64,000 bases of DNA, taken from NCBI RefSeq assembly GCF_002078875.1, contig NC_034412.1:12772995-12836994 (forward strand), written 5' to 3'. This DNA comes from Numida meleagris (lineage: Eukaryota > Chordata > Aves > Galliformes > Numididae). Below, piece by piece: positions 1-15,400 of the stretch (the first letter of the stretch is position 1; each line of letters begins with the position of its first letter). The notes below the pieces were generated by a model. That model searched no databases and had not been told where the DNA came from. It saw only the letters and a program-made list of their open reading frames with translations. The position numbers and the translations under genes were made by a program.

Positions 1-259
1 AGTGGTATGATCTGAATATTTGCCTTTTGGAAATCCAACCAAAGCTATTCAAATAGAACAGGACAACTGTCAGAAAAGAACTTCTGGTCTCTTTAATTGC
101 TGGATAAATTAATTTATCCAAGGTAAGAGTTATTCTGCTTCTAATACATTGACATAAAAGCAATTGTTTTTCATTATCAATAAGGATAACAACCGTGGTT
201 ACAGTTCAGCTTCTATGTAAAAACTATGTGTATCTGTGTTTAAATGAAAACAGTCTTAC
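1..259 (-). other. XRN1 intron 31, partial
   Basis: AT-rich intron sequence following the exon 31 donor. No acceptor or exon resembling the next XRN1 segment (VPTKDDDEF-like) is seen before the window edge. Confidence 0.8.
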
Positions 260-485
260 TTGAGTAGGAACAAAAAGGGAGCGAGGGGAATGGTTGAGGC
301 CTCCCAGATGCACTTTTTGTGAGCATACAGATGATAGATCAGATGCATATGAATTGTAGTTATTCACAGCTGGCTGAGGTTTAACTATAGCTGTCAGTTT
401 TTGATTTCCCATTTCTGACCGAATACCATGAGACAGGTTAATTAAGGCACTTGATGGCAGACGATAACCTCTGGCAGGTGAGCAC
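260..485 (-). CDS. XRN1: XRN1 exon 31 (residues 1154-1229)
   Basis: [20 protein letters not shown], then [15 protein letters not shown] and [17 protein letters not shown]. Ends in phase 0 at GTAAGA. It begins the poorly conserved Ser/Pro/Gln-rich tail, and the next exon lies off the left edge. Confidence 0.95.
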
Positions 486-3400
486 CTTAAGAAGAGCAAA
501 TTTAACATTTATTTAATGTTATTTAATTGTTGACATTTCAATACATCTAAATTTGACAATGCTGTTACCTCTATACAAAAAGATTATTCAAGTTGGAGCA
601 TCAGAGGTTGAAAATCAGACCCAATATTGAAATCTAGTACCATTACACACAACATCAAAACCATCAGTTGTGTTCCTCTTTGGCCTCTGGCTTTCAAAAA
701 CTGTAAAATCTACTTCTGAATTTATATTGCACCTTTCAGTGCTAACCTCAATTTTTAAAAGTGAGTAAACTGCTATATCATAGTTCTATAGTAAGTATTT
801 CTGTAAAAAAAAAAAAAAAAAAAGGTGTATATATATGAACCAGAAAATAATATTCTTTTCCTGAGGTGAAAACTGAAGACAGTGGCAGAACAATAATTTG
901 AAGTTAAGAAGCATTTAGTCAATTTTGCACAGATTATCTTTAGTATCAAGAATTATGCTACAGGACATGTTCTTGAAAGGAATAGGACTGCTTGCTAAAC
1001 ACAGGGAATAGGCAAGGTTCTCTTCTAATTTGTCTAAAAAAAATTAACTTGTTTAAAAGCAAAAAAACAAAACTAAACAGTAAAATGAATACGTCTGATT
1101 AAATTACTGCACTTAGAAGTTTACCTGCTTACTTAAACACAGAAAAGTTATTGCACTCTAAGCTAAGAAACATTAATGATGCCTCCACCTGAAGAACAGT
1201 TAAGGTTTTTAAATGGCAGTTAGTTTAGTGCTCAAGTACCAATTTTTGATAGTTCAGAGTCCCTTTTTCAGAGGAGCAGATGATTACCAAGTCTGTTTTT
1301 TAACTATATGTTAAACAGATGCTGATAAAAACCTGTTCTATATGTATTTGTTTAAAAAAGACATTTCAATCTAGTGCTTTATTCTGCTGGTTCATATTCG
1401 CCTCCTAGAAGTTAGTAGCTTTGAACTCTGGAAAACAACAAAAAACAACTTAAAAGCATTTCCACTTCATAAAAATTATTCTTACTCAAAGAGAAAAAGA
1501 ACCACGATGATAAATATCATTGAGAAACAAAGCTCTAAAAAAAAAAAAAAAGGCACCTAAAACCACTGAAACCAGAGGCCAACAATGAAATGGCTATGAA
1601 ATCCTCTGCACAAACCTTATAGTTAGGCCTCCAAGGAATTCTTCATCAAACAAAACTTCAAAGAGCACATCTGTTTCTCTACTGGCTATAGAAAATGAAA
1701 TAAAATGTCATACTGCGTCTGTGGCAAGTAGCTGTTTAATCTAAACTATGTAATTATCAGTTATGAGAGTATAAATAATTTAGCTAAAAGAAATCCTTGT
1801 TCTTTAAATCAGGAATTTTATAAACAACAATTCAGAAATGTTTCCCCCAAAAAAGACAAATATGGCTTCCCTTTTAGATATACTTTTATCAGAAATATAC
1901 CGTCATAACAACTTATCAACCTGCGTGATCGGTTGATATTACAGGTCATTTACAGCAGCATATCACAGTTGTCAGAAACCACCAGAAAAAAAGATGCAAG
2001 CCATTCTTTACATTCAGGTAATCAGAAATGGACATCTTCAGCGTTACCTTCAGTGATTATTTCTTGCATAATGACAGATTAGTATTGTGTTAATAATTTC
2101 TATTACTAGATCTCAAACTTGTACATCCCATCTGCTTCGGTAAATCCTTTTGTTTACCTGAAACAGTCTTCTTGTCAAAGAAGTTGTAAATCCATGCCAT
2201 TTAACAGAATTCAAATATCGTAAAGTAAAATCCAAATTAAAGAAATGAGACAAATCACATCTGAGAAAATTTTACATTCAATGTAATGTTTCTATTGTTT
2301 TTACTCCCACTACTTTTTTTTCTTTTTTTTAACTGCGTCTGTATCTTCTCATAATTTCATTTAGATTTTTTTGCAGCCTGTGCTCTTTCTCACTGATCTC
2401 AATGCTTTCTTCATTTTAAAAACGAGCAAAGGGTAAGAAATTTCATATTCAAAGTACAGATGGATAACACATGACATTAAAAAGGAATACCTGTAGATTT
2501 ACTTAACAGTAAACAGTGGCTTCAAGTTGCATATGCTTCATAGGAGATAAATATATGTTTAGCATTATTATACAAAAAAATACTTTTAAGAAGCCTAGTT
2601 TCACATCACTAGCTTAACTGTTATACACCTATAATGCTACAGTTATGAAGAAAATATTACCTCCTTTAATTCCTATAATGGTACCTCGAAGACCAACTGG
2701 TACAGAGAAGTTCTCTCTAACATTGACAACACGGTCAAACAGCCTATATTCTGCCTCTCTATCTGGAACAACTCCATTCTGCTGTTCTAAAGGCTGAGAA
2801 GAAAAAAAAAGTGATTACAATCAAAACACATCTATAACACTATCTGAAACACACTCTGAAACAAACTCTGAAAAAAAAGCCCAAAAAACATAGAACCCTT
2901 TCCATCCAGACACAACGCACACACTTTTTTTTTAATATTATTTACTGCAACTCACTCACTGCTTCTGCCTGAGGAACAGCAGCACTGTGCGTGATTTAAG
3001 ACAGACTAAGGGGACCAGTTCAGACAAACTAAAACCATCAAAAGCGTATCATCCCTGTATAAGTAACATAGGTGAGTATCTGAGAAATAGCAGGAAGATG
3101 AGCAGCAGCTGATCATATATCAGGAGCCAAACATAAAGGAAAACAGGGAAGAGGAGACAAATGAAAAGTACATTCCATTATACAGCCCATTAGAAGTGAA
3201 GAAGTCTGAAAGTCAGAAAAAAAGGAAGGACTGAAAGTCATGTATGAGTATGTATACATGAATGAGTTTGTAGTCAGCAGAAATTCTCTCCTTTTAGAGA
3301 CAGACTGCCACTTTGAAGCTGATTTTCTAGGAGGCATAAGAAACCTTATTGTCTATGAATACTGTTCTAAAATTCTGCTTTCTGAAAGTTGAAAAGCTGA

Positions 3401-6400
3401 GGTAAAGTAAGAATGATCTCAACAACATACATTTCAAACAAAATAAAAAACGTTTTGTGTCACTTACTCTATACAGCAAATGGGGTTTCACAGTTACTCG
3501 CACCTTCTTGTTGCTCTTTCTCTGCTAAAGGAAAGGAAAAACAAAACATTTGAAGAAATAACGTAGAGTTCTTTTGTTTAAAATAAAAAGGCTTTGTGAG
3601 ACCTGTACAGTTAAGTTGGTTAAATCTAGTTTTTAAAATACAACTGATCTTTTTTGAACAGCTTGCATTGTCTAATGTGAGAACTCACACCAATTTGTGC
3701 CCCCGCAAGTAACTTCAAAGAAATCAGCCTGTTATTTCATGTATCTTTGCCTTTACCTTCGGCTTTAGTAACTACCTTGGCACCTTTTTTGATCTGTGGT
3801 CCTGAGAAAATAGCTTTCTACTTTTCCTCACTAAATGAGTTTTCGCAAAAGAGAAAAGCAAGGGAAAAAGAGCTATTAGTGTACTTGGAAATAGCACTTC
3901 AGTGGTTCAGAATATACACTGATGCCTGTTTCTTTCTGAAATCACCAAAAAGCAGAGTTCACAGTATAGCCTAATGCTGCAGAATCACCTCAAAAAGAGT
4001 GAGTCAATTAGGAAGATCAAGAATGAGCTCTTCTGAATTCCTGTGACAATTTACATTGCAAATTCATATCTTACATTATGTTTTGTATGCTTTTTCTTTG
4101 GAATGACAAGTAATCTTCCAGTTGCTTATTCTAATTCAAGACCTTGGAAAATAACGAGCAAATGCTTTTTGGTTTATCACTGCTCACAATGGTATTGAGC
4201 TGCATACCTTGCATTTCTCTATTTCTTCTTCAATTTTCTCAACAATAGCTGCATCCAAAATTTGCAAGTCACAAGATGAGCGAGATAAAGCAGAGACAGG
4301 ATGTGCCTTCAACCAGGCAACAATTTCTTGAACTTTCTCAGCTCTAAATAAAAGAGAAAAATCTTTCAAGTATATATGTATAAGATATATATATATACAC
4401 ACTAAGCATTTTACGAGGTTCCCTGATTTTAACACTGAAGTATTATGATATAGGCACAATGCTTGTATACATTCGTAAATGATCTAAGAGTGCTCTATGA
4501 CTTAACAAGAGAGATTAAAAAAACCAAGTCTAACTGAATGATGCAGTACTGTTTCAAACTTAAGTAACCTTAAGTTTTGCCTCAACAACAACAACAAAAA
4601 AATGAAAAACAAAAAAAAAAAACCAAGTTTTTAAGTTATTAAAAAGTATTTAATAAATTATGTTTGCATCTAAACAACTGTGTCCAGCTGTGATTAAAGG
4701 TTTTGCAACAAGCTATTTCTCACAGCACAGTAAAAATGAACTTCAGGGGATGCCTCTGAATGTAAATAAAGCACAAACCTGAAATTCTTAAGACAGAAAA
4801 GTCCATGAATATGTCTTACTACCTAGCAATAAAGGTTTTTTTTTTTAATGTTACTATACTGTATCTGGAACAAAGCTGCCTCCACGTATTTCAGTACCGT
4901 CAGCCTTAATGCTTATTCTAGAAAAAAAGAGATGGCTTACCCATTCTCGTCCTCACCAGGCCAAATATCATCTTCATAGAAAATATCTTCCTGACTATTC
5001 TTGGCTATATAACTGAACAGTTCAGGGACCCTAAACATTGAATAAAATGAGAAGAGATTTAGTTTCATATTGGCACAGACAAACCAAAAAACTTCACCAA
5101 AACAAACTTGGCTGGGAATTGAAACTTCTGGATTCCAGACAAATTATTTTTTTACTTTGTTTACTTGCCAAATACAAGCTGCTGACAAAATTCCTCTATC
5201 CTAAAATATGCTTCTCCTTAGACGGAGAGACTACTAGAAGGAGAATATGGGAAGCAAAGAACTTAATCAAGCAACCACTAAAAGCAAACTCTTCAGATCT
5301 TAAAAGACCTATGCCCAGAGGACAAAATCATATGACTGTTATGAAGTTTGATAGTTTAGATCAAGTTCACATCCAGTATCTACCTTTCTAAATACTCCGC
5401 AAGTAGTTGTTCAACTGCAGAAGAATACATCCATTCATTTCCAACTTTCTTAGTATAGCCAGGAACTTCTTCATTTTTCTTATTGAACTTAAGGTTTAGC
5501 CCCACATTTGCTTTGTGATCTCCATGAGGGCTGGAAATAAGGAAAAGTTAATAAATTTGCAATACCGTGTGTAGGCACATACATTTAAACCACAGGATTC
5601 TTAGTCTTAAATCACAGAAAAGCAACATTCATTGCATTGTTTACTTGTCAGCTCTGCAACAACTGTAAATATTACAGGACTTCAGCTGTGCTATGGTAGC
5701 CGTCCACATGCATGCCCAAACCTTAATCTAAAGGAGTATTTTGTCATTTGCTCAATAGATTGAGCATTTACCATGATGTAGAAGGATGAACAAACCTACA
5801 CATTTTATCACAAGAAGATGCTCATATACCACCTTCAGTTGTTCCTGGAAACCACAAATCAGAGAACTATAGTGATTCTTTCCATTACATATTTTAAGCA
5901 GCTTGTCTTAATTAGTATGATTTTAAATTGTAATTAAGTACAATTATTTTTCCTTTATACTAGCAGAAATGGTAAGTACAATGAAATTAGATCCCAGTAA
6001 AGCTTTTTATTCTCAGTGCAGCAAAGAGAACGCGTGTTGTTTATCCTACATGGAACGATTTGTATCAAATCAAAACTCACTATTCCAGTCGTTTGATAAG
6101 GTTTTGAATGTAGTGTCTTGGTGGCTCCTTTCACAGAATGGTTGTAAAAAAGGACTTTGAGGAGACTTAACTTCTACCTAAAAAGGTGCTCAACTAGAAA
6201 AAATATTTCAGTCTAATGATCTAGTCAGATAAGATTTTACACTTAACGTTAAAAATAAAATTAAAAAAACCCACAATGTCCTTCAGTTTTGCCTGAAACA
6301 GAGAAGACATTGTTGTGAAAATACCTGGAATCATGAACTCAGAACAATGCCTTTATCTGTGAAAGCAATAATAGAAAGCCAGGAGCCTTATTTCACATAC

Positions 6401-9400
6401 TGAGATTATTACCTCCTTTTTGAGAGAAGATTCCTCTAAAAACACAGACACAGAAGGTCTCCATGATTAATGCAGATTTCTGGCTTCCATAGCCCAGAAG
6501 AGATATATTCAGAACATACTTTTCTCAGGTACTGAGATGAATTCCAAACTTTCTATATGTAAGGGGCTTCCCTATATTCTGGGATTCTTTCTTTTTTGTT
6601 TTTGATGATCTTTTTTTTTTGATGATCAAACAAGCATTTAGATAGTGATACAAGCTGAGCTCATTTTTTAACAGCTGATCGGCACATCTCACTGTACAAG
6701 CATGCTGATGAGTGCTCTTCTGCACCTCTGAGCTGCATGCAAGCAATAAAACAGATTTATCAGGGCAGAAGAGTTTTAGCCAATTCTGCTTCCCAGTCAG
6801 AGTGCATTACTCAGTGCTGTTCCCATAACACCTCTCCAGTTTTTCAGATCCATTATGTGTTTATGGAAATAGATGCAAGCTGTGGTACTACTATGTCAAC
6901 ACATTTGGTGCGCTAGTTTCGAAGAGGGACAGAAGATGGTAGCTTTTTGTAGGATGAGTCAACCTCAGTCTGTTCTCATTTTAAACACTGCTTTTTCTGG
7001 TAAAAAAGAGCTTAAGATTACTCAATTATTAACCAGCAGTTAGAAGCCTGAACTGTAATCAAACCAGAATAAATCTTAGCCACAACGGAACTAACGTGTT
7101 TGCCAGTTCAAACCCCTGCTTCAGTTATGCAAACAGCTAAAACAGGAAAGTCAATTTACATCTTTCTTTAACACTCCAATAAAAATAAATATAAATTAAC
7201 AAGATGCTAACATTATAAGGTATCCAGGGAGACCTTACATCAGCCTTCTAACACCTACAGAGCGCCCATGAAAGTTGGAAAGGGACTCTTTATCTTGGAG
7301 TGCAGTGACAGGACAAGGGGTGATGACTTTATGCTAAAAACCAGTAGGTTTAGATTAGACGTTAGAAATACATTCTTCACTATAAGATTGGTGATACACT
7401 GGAAAAGGTCATCCAGAGAAGCTGTCCATTTTCCACTCCTGAAGGTGTTTAAGGCCAGACTGGCTGGAGCTCTCGGCAGCCCGATCTAATAGATGGCATC
7501 CCTGCCCATGACAGGGGCACTAGAACTAGATGATCTTTTAGGTCCCTTCCCACCCAAGCCATTTTATGATTCTACATTTATGGTAAGAGGAAAAACCATT
7601 GCATGTGAATTTAATTTACAGCAAATATACTTCAAACTTTTACATCACAAATCAGTTCTATACTTTGAGAATAAAAACAGCATGAAAAACATAGCAGAGA
7701 ACTATAGAATAGTGTTAGAATTTACAAGCTACCTTAAAGGCAAATACGTAAACAAGTTTGTATATGAACTTACTTTTTCTTCGATCCTCTTCCAATAAAG
7801 ATACTTCCTGTAAATCTGGAGACTAGATATCCACTTACTCCAAGACGGCTGGCCAAAATGTAAGCAGGATTGTACTTCACAGAATATTTCTTTAAAATAA
7901 AGATATTGAAGGAAAAGGATTTTCATATAAAGGGCAAATGAATAATATGGAAGCATTTTTTGAAGACGTTAATGACTGCAAAATTTATTTTACATGGCGT
8001 TTAAGCTTTTACTACAAGACAAGGACTTACATGCTGATTCTGTATTAGACGATCAAGCTGAGGTTCACATGGAATACTGAAAACTACACGAATTCTACCT
8101 TCTGGTATCACATCACGTGAATCTTGAACCTTGCAGAGAAATGCAACACATTGAAAGTGTTACTTAAAAACAGCAGATTTGGGACTCTGGCCCAGAAGTC
8201 TACTTTATCAATAGTTTTGCCACAGCTTTAGGATTCATTATCTTTCCCTGACCTTCACAGTACTTTGTCACAGAGGTAATCAAACAGCATTAAATCAAAA
8301 GAATCCAGGACTGAAAACGGTCCTAAACGGGACCTGTACGTATTGAAAGTTATTCCTCAAATGAAAATAATCCTCCGCTCAAGCTACGCTACTTTACACC
8401 CGTTATGTCAGCAACAGGGAATACCAGAACCACCCTCTATTTTGACTAACCATTGGGGAATATTCCATTTAAAATTTCAGCTAGCAAAATAACCAGTACT
8501 GCCACACATCATCTTAGATCATTTTAGAGCATTTAAGGAAGGAAATCTAGGGAAAAAAACAACAAACATGGAACTAACTTCTCCCATGCAGCCATAGTAT
8601 GGAGATCCCAGCATAAAGGCTGTACTGCCAGGTGGAAATAAGTCATCCAAAGTTTTGATGTTTGAAAAGCGAGAGTCAAAGGCTTTGATATCCTACATGA
8701 AAAAGACAAAATTGATAATATTAAATGTATCATTCTGTTCCAGTAGAATCATTAACAAGTTCATGCAAACAGATGCTTATCCTAAAACATTTTCTTTTAA
8801 AATCTGAAGTAATTCACCAAAGAAGTCAGTACTGTATTACAAATCCTGGTTATACAATCAACTGTGCTACCTTGTAGCACACCACTACAGTTATTTCCTG
8901 CAAAATATCATTAGCTATAGAAGTCATTTTTTCAGACTGAAAAAATTCAGACTCTCTACTCTGCAATAAGGCCACCAAATTTTGTGACAAAATACTTGCC
9001 TAAGTACATTATTATTTCTTACATACTAAACGACAATAATTTAAGATGCTTATTTTTGTTCATTCTTTTATACAAAAGGCATGTGTGTTCCTCCCCCACC
9101 TCAATGGAGTAAAGAACTACGTGCAAGAAGATACTGAAGTTGTATATTTACCTTGACAACAGTTTGGTAAACAAAAGGAAGAACTTGTTTTGACCACTGC
9201 TTCTCCAAATAAACTTGACCATTTTGGTTTAGTTGATATCTATTACCAGTGAGTAACTGAGCATACACAACTACTGATGTCTCATGAATAATTATTCCTT
9301 TTCTTCTCTGATAACTGAACACAAAATAGAACATTTAGTTTGATTACAACAAACAGAACTTGACCAAGATGGAGGAATTAATGTTTTAAAATAGAAGTTA

Positions 9401-12400
9401 CTCTTAACAAAGGGATTTCAATGGTTTGTTTCCCATTTTATAAAAAGTACCCAGAACAAACAGCTTCACCAATTGCTTACCCATCACTGCACAGCCTTCA
9501 ATATGTAGCTGAGCTTGTTGAACACATTTTACCTTTACAGTGGAAAGGGTTAGGAGTAGGTAAGGCAGTTAGTTCAAATTACAGGTAATAAAATGGCAAG
9601 CTACTGTGACTCAGATGTGTTCTACTGGGCACCCACACTCTAGAAATGCGAGCTGCATTCAGATTTAACAATGTTAAACTACCAAAATTATATATCGCTA
9701 CTATATGACTCCATTCTACATACTTTCTAAACTGAAGATTACTAAAATTAGAACAGAGAACTGATTGGGAGAGTAAATACTGATACTCCTCTATTGAAAA
9801 TTCTTTTGTAACAACTTCTAATTTTGAACACTTAATAACTAACTCCATATATTCTGCAAATTCAACGTATGCTTTTTAAACTTTTTAAAAAATTTATTCC
9901 AGTGAACTCATTAACATTCATTATTATGGACACAGTGGCTCTTCTCTGCTACTTAAGTATATGCTGAGGCAACAAAACATAGCTGAGCTACAGAAATGCA
10001 AAGTTACACTTTGATTTTTAGAAGTTACTTACTGCTCTGAAACACCCTGAACTTCTTTCAGCCACATGCTTTGTTCCTTATCTCCAACAAATGTCACTTT
10101 AGTTGGGGGCACTGCATTTCCCACGTAGAGTTTCTGTGTACCATGTGGTTCTTCCAAATAAAACCTTGAAAATTATGACAGATATGAATGTAATCAAATA
10201 AAACAACTTGAGGCATAACCAACCATGAGCAAAACTTAAATAGTTAGAAATTATTTTCTAAGGACATGGAAACCTTGCAGTTTTACCACCTCCTTTTACA
10301 ACAGACCACACATTGTAATTTTATAAGAAACACCAGTGCACATGCTGAAAGGAAGATTGCATAGAAATATCGTCTCCTACATTAATCAGTGTGGATTTCA
10401 ATTCGTATATTTTTATCTCAAAGTTAAGAATGAGCTCTCCAAAAATTTTAAACCTAGAGTGAAATATTGAAGAGCTAGACTTCTACACTGATAACCAAAT
10501 CTCAGAATGATATACAAAGATTCCCCCATCAGCCCTTGATAAATCTGAAGAAATTTGGTGGTAATAAGTATTACAACAAAATCAGAACAGTTGTACAGGC
10601 TAATAACCTTGTTTGGAATGAAAAAATGAAGAAGACAATTATCTATGAAATATCTCTTACTTAGTTTCTCCATCTGACACAGCAACAACTCTGGCTTCTT
10701 CAAGGTGTGGCCAGTTAACAAAAACCACCTTTCCAAGTACCAAACTGGCAACATTTTCCACTGTCTGAAAAAAGAGAAGTTACCGTCACTAGTTTTTTTT
10801 TTTATCGTATTCAAATGATTTCTTAAAAACATTTTCAAATTGTTTCTGCAATAAAAATGGCTCTAGTTAGGGAACAGTTCTCTTGAAGAACAGAAGACTA
10901 ATTTTACCTTACTATATTGTGATAGATATTACACATAATCTGATTAGAAATGATGAAGAGAATCATATTTTATATTTTAGGAAGAGTATCATATTTTAAA
11001 TGTGTGTCTTTATCTAGTATACGTCACTCATAGGACTGGGGCCGATGCCCATTTCTGGTACATGTTTCCTATGGTGGTTTTTTTTTTGTTGTTGTTGTTA
11101 AATCACTTAGAAACTGACAACAGGAGCTTAGTAAAATATTTTTTACCACAGGTTCAACTTCTATCTCCCTCAGAAGCACTTATGTCCAGGACTTTCCTAA
11201 CATCTGTAATTTTAATCTCATATTATATTCTCTTTATCCATTATTTTCAGCTACTTATTAATCTATTATTTTTGCTTATTTTACTCTTTGCTGTCTATCT
11301 TGAGTACTCACTCTTCCTGTTTACCATGAAATCCTACTTTGCTCTTAAACCTTCTCTGTTTTCCAGTATCTATCTAAATCTTTCCAAGTTTCTTCTTCCA
11401 TTTCTTTTCCTGGATTTGATTTTGCTACTTGCTATTTTTGATTATGAATTAACAATGTCCTGTGAAGCATTTTCTAAAAATATTTTTGCTTCTTAATGTC
11501 TCTGCATCAACTCTTTCCTGTAATTCCTCCATAAAATAGTTTTATTTACCCGGAATGCACAAGTCTGCTTTGTTAATGAAGAGTCTGATGAAAAGAGCCT
11601 ACCTATGAACATCTGACCACAGAGAAATACCAGAAATTTTACTATGACATACAACATAAAATACTCTGAAGACAGGACAAAATCCAATCTTTCAGCAGTT
11701 TCCCAAAATTCTAGACTGTTCTCCACATAACTTTAGCGTTTTAATGATAACGAACTTTATTTTTTATTATTGACTCCAATAGCCAATCAAAGCTTTTGCT
11801 TAGAACTTATATAGTACATGTTTTCAATGATCTGAAAGTTATTTTGAAAACACATACTGATAGTATTACCAACAAATGGACTAAACTTTGGGCTGGCAGC
11901 TATTAACTCCAGAGTTCTTATTTCAGCAATTAGTTCTATGGCCTTGAGCATTTATCTGTATTTCACAGTCCCTTCGATTAATCCAATTTAAAAAGCTTAT
12001 ACATAAAACTCATTTTGAGATCAAAGCCTTACTAATTAAATGAAGTTTTTTTTTTTAAAAAAAAAAACTTTAATAAATGCATGCTGGATTTTTGAACTTT
12101 TTAGAATTTTTTCAAATTACTCTAAATGTTCTTCTCTGCTAACACACTACTGAGAAGATTTAAATAACCTAAGTTTCAAAAATTGACTATTTAACAAGCT
12201 CATTCTCTCTATGACAAATTTTTTGGTTGATTATTTGTTGTGGTTGGTTTTTTTTTTTTTGGGGGGGGGGGGGGTGAATTGGAGAGTGCTTTTTGCTAGT
12301 TTCTTTTTAAGGAGAATACTTACTTGCTCTTTTGAATTCTCCTCAGTTAGGATTTCTAACATCATGTTTTCTCCATGGCTGCTTTGCTGAAACACTTGTA

Positions 12401-15400
12401 CACCACTTTTTTTAAGATAGAACTGGGCAAGAACAAAACAGTACAAAAAACTTAATTGAAATCTTATGTAGTAATCTAAGAAAAAGAATTGAAAATGTCA
12501 AAAGAGTAAAATAATTTACCTTGTGTTTAATGTGCTTTAAGGTAGGAAATCCACAAAAATATAATGCACTCTTGTTGATTTTAGTTATTTTGTTGTGGGT
12601 GATTTCTACGCGCCAAGCATCCAAAGGTATTGTTTTAAACCTAAAAAACAAGTTGCACAGCATTTGCTTATACAGGCTGACCTTTGACTCTATAACCTCT
12701 CATTACTGTTCCAAGCCCTCTAGGAACACTACCTGACAAAAGCTTTGAGTTTCCTGTAAGATGCCAAGTAATTTAAGCTGCTTGAAATCTAGACAAATGA
12801 CTATGAAACACATACCATTTCTGCAAAGAGACTACTTGAAAAACAAGAAAGAACGTAACTTCAAGCTGTAACACATCACAACCACACTATTTTAATTCAC
12901 TGCCATTGCCAAATTCCAAACTAACAATGGTTATATAATGTCTAATTCATCTTCACAACTACTCAATTTCCACCGAGTATAAACTTGCAACAGGCATTCC
13001 TCCATTAATTTATCTTCAGTTTGACTACTATTAAGGTTATATTTCCACTTAATCTTGAAATCTCAGCATGTGTTAAATGAAGTGAACTGCTTGCAGTGAT
13101 TGGAAAAATGGAAAAAACGCTTGTATTCAACTCTCTGCACTGGATTTAAATACTTACCATGGTTATAAATGGTCTGAAATTAGTGTGCTGATAAATCACC
13201 ACTACTATCAGATATTTGTACCTGTTTTTCATCTTCCATGTCATAAAAAAAATTCAGTAATTCTCCAGAGAGCATTCTTGCTTCTTTAGTAATGGTTCAT
13301 CTGTTTTGCCAAGCAACACTTGAAAAAATGGGACAACTACTCTTACCATCCTGTCCACAACAAGTAATATGTAATGTAACAATTTACGTATTCCAGACTA
13401 TGTATCTCCGTAAACAACTTTTGGCTAAAATGCAAACTACTAACTATTTTCTAACCACTTTCAGACTACTCAAAAAAAATTATGTCCGCATTACCTGGTA
13501 TGACATCTTTCTATTGCAGGAAATTTCTCTGGCCATGGTGACACGTACTGGAACTCTGCATCTTTGTCATACCAATACATTAAGCAAGCACTATGAATAT
13601 TTCTCCGTTTCTCCTCTTCTTTTAGGCACTTATTACACGATTCCATGGCTTCCAGGAGTCGTTTCTAAATTAAAGAAAAATGTGCATATGTGAAACCAGC
13701 AACAGAGATCAGCACAGACACGTGTACACTAGAGAAGTGGATATCTGCATTTTTCTAGTTAATGTGTTCATTGTTTAAGTGTAGCCTTCCCTTCATCATG
13801 CTCCAGGACCAGAATGAAAACAGGACAATTACAGTGGAACACTGGAGAATAAACGTTTCCTTTCCTGCACACGTTTCCAAAATGCTAGCCATATTTTGCT
13901 TTTTACATTTAGCATAAATACTAGGAAGACTGTAGAGGCTATAAAAAAATTTTGCAAAGTACTATTGGAAAAGCTTCAAATCCTTCGAGTAACAAGTTGG
14001 CTTTTGTGAAGTGATCAAGTTCTGTCAACTTTGCACTGTACGAGATGCAAGGCACTCACTGAACTACGAAAATTGAAAGGCACGCACCATCACTTGAATA
14101 CACAGCTAATCTGCTCTTTTATTGTCATCCTCTTACTTTGACGTGCTCAAATTTAGTCTGACAAAGTATATGATAATAATTCATGTATAAGAACAACATA
14201 CATGATATTGTTACCCTACATGCAGATGGACAGCATTATTTTATTGCTGTTCTTTTAACATTCTACTGCTCAATTTGTACTTAAAGTCAATTAAGTACTG
14301 CCCATTGCTGGTGCTCAGGTGAAGAGATTTTCTGAAAACAAAGTGGTATTTTTTTGCCTCTGTGTGTGTCTTCCTTTTATTCTACTTATAGACACACTAA
14401 ACTTTTGTGCATATTTGGCAATAGAAATATTTCTCAAAGAACTCTGAAACTTAGTATCTGAATACTTCATCAAAAAAACAAGACCAAGCAACAAAAAAAG
14501 CCCACACATTCCTTACATAGGACATTCAGCACTTGTAACTTAATCTAGCTTTCACCTCCAGGCAGTAGACTGTTTATCCAAGGTCTTAGCAGACATTAAT
14601 TGAAACTTCATTTAATTGTACTTCTCCTAAACGTCATAATTAATCTAGAGATTGACTCATTACAAAGTTCTCAGCAGACATTAAAAGAATTTACCTCATC
14701 AATAAATGGGATTAACACCACAGCTTCCCATTCTTGCTGTTTTCCGTTCAGGTCAGTTTTAAAGTCCAGTGGATAATATTCTATGATAGGAGAATCTTGA
14801 CTAACCATCAAATGCTAAGAAAACACAAAAGAAGAACAAAAAAAATATAAGAGATGGTTTAACGCTAATTCTAGGAAGAAACAGAGGAAATGTGGTGTTA
14901 AACCAACTCCAGGCTGAACAACAGTTAACTTCTATCATTTAACTGCCCTACTTAAACTACCCGGCAAGTTTAAAATTTTATTTACTAGTTTTAAAATGTG
15001 CTATGAATAATAAGAAGTATTTATTTTATATTTAGAGGTAGTCTATTACTAAAAGCATATGTAAAAATGTCAGGAAGACGTACATCAAAATAAAGCAGAC
15101 AAAATCAGCGAACAATAGATAAATGCAACTTCATTCTAAATGATACCTGGTAACATCTAGGTAACAGATCTTTGCTAGCTGCTGGTAGTACAGCAAGAAG
15201 CTGCTCAAATGGCATGAAAGGTTTTCCCATTTCAAACTGGATTTTGAGTTCACCAATGTTGCGAATATCTGACAGGTAAGGTGCATAATGATAAGGATAA
15301 TACCTGCAGAAAAAAAAATCCTACATTACTCGAGTTAAATACAGTACAGCAATATTCATAGATGAGAAATACACAGAACCCGATTAAACGGTTCCAACAT

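Noticed and set aside
6525..6746. Minus-strand frame in XRN1 intron 24
   Set aside because: It lies between exons in AT-rich sequence, aligns with no part of XRN1 and contains a poly(A)-driven lysine run.
11002..11496. 164-codon plus-strand open frame encoding a very hydrophobic protein
   Set aside because: It lies in T-rich intron 18 of XRN1. The composition (Phe/Leu/Ile runs) is what T-rich DNA gives by chance; it has no recognisable family, promoter or splice context.
13292..13693. 133-codon plus-strand frame
   Set aside because: It is the antisense of XRN1 exon 16 plus flanking intron; the exon is clearly coding on the other strand.
14815..15152. Possible U12-type intron after XRN1 exon 14 (donor GTATCA)
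   Set aside because: The donor does not match the strict GTATCCTT form, and no TCCTTAAC-like branch site precedes the exon 15 acceptor.
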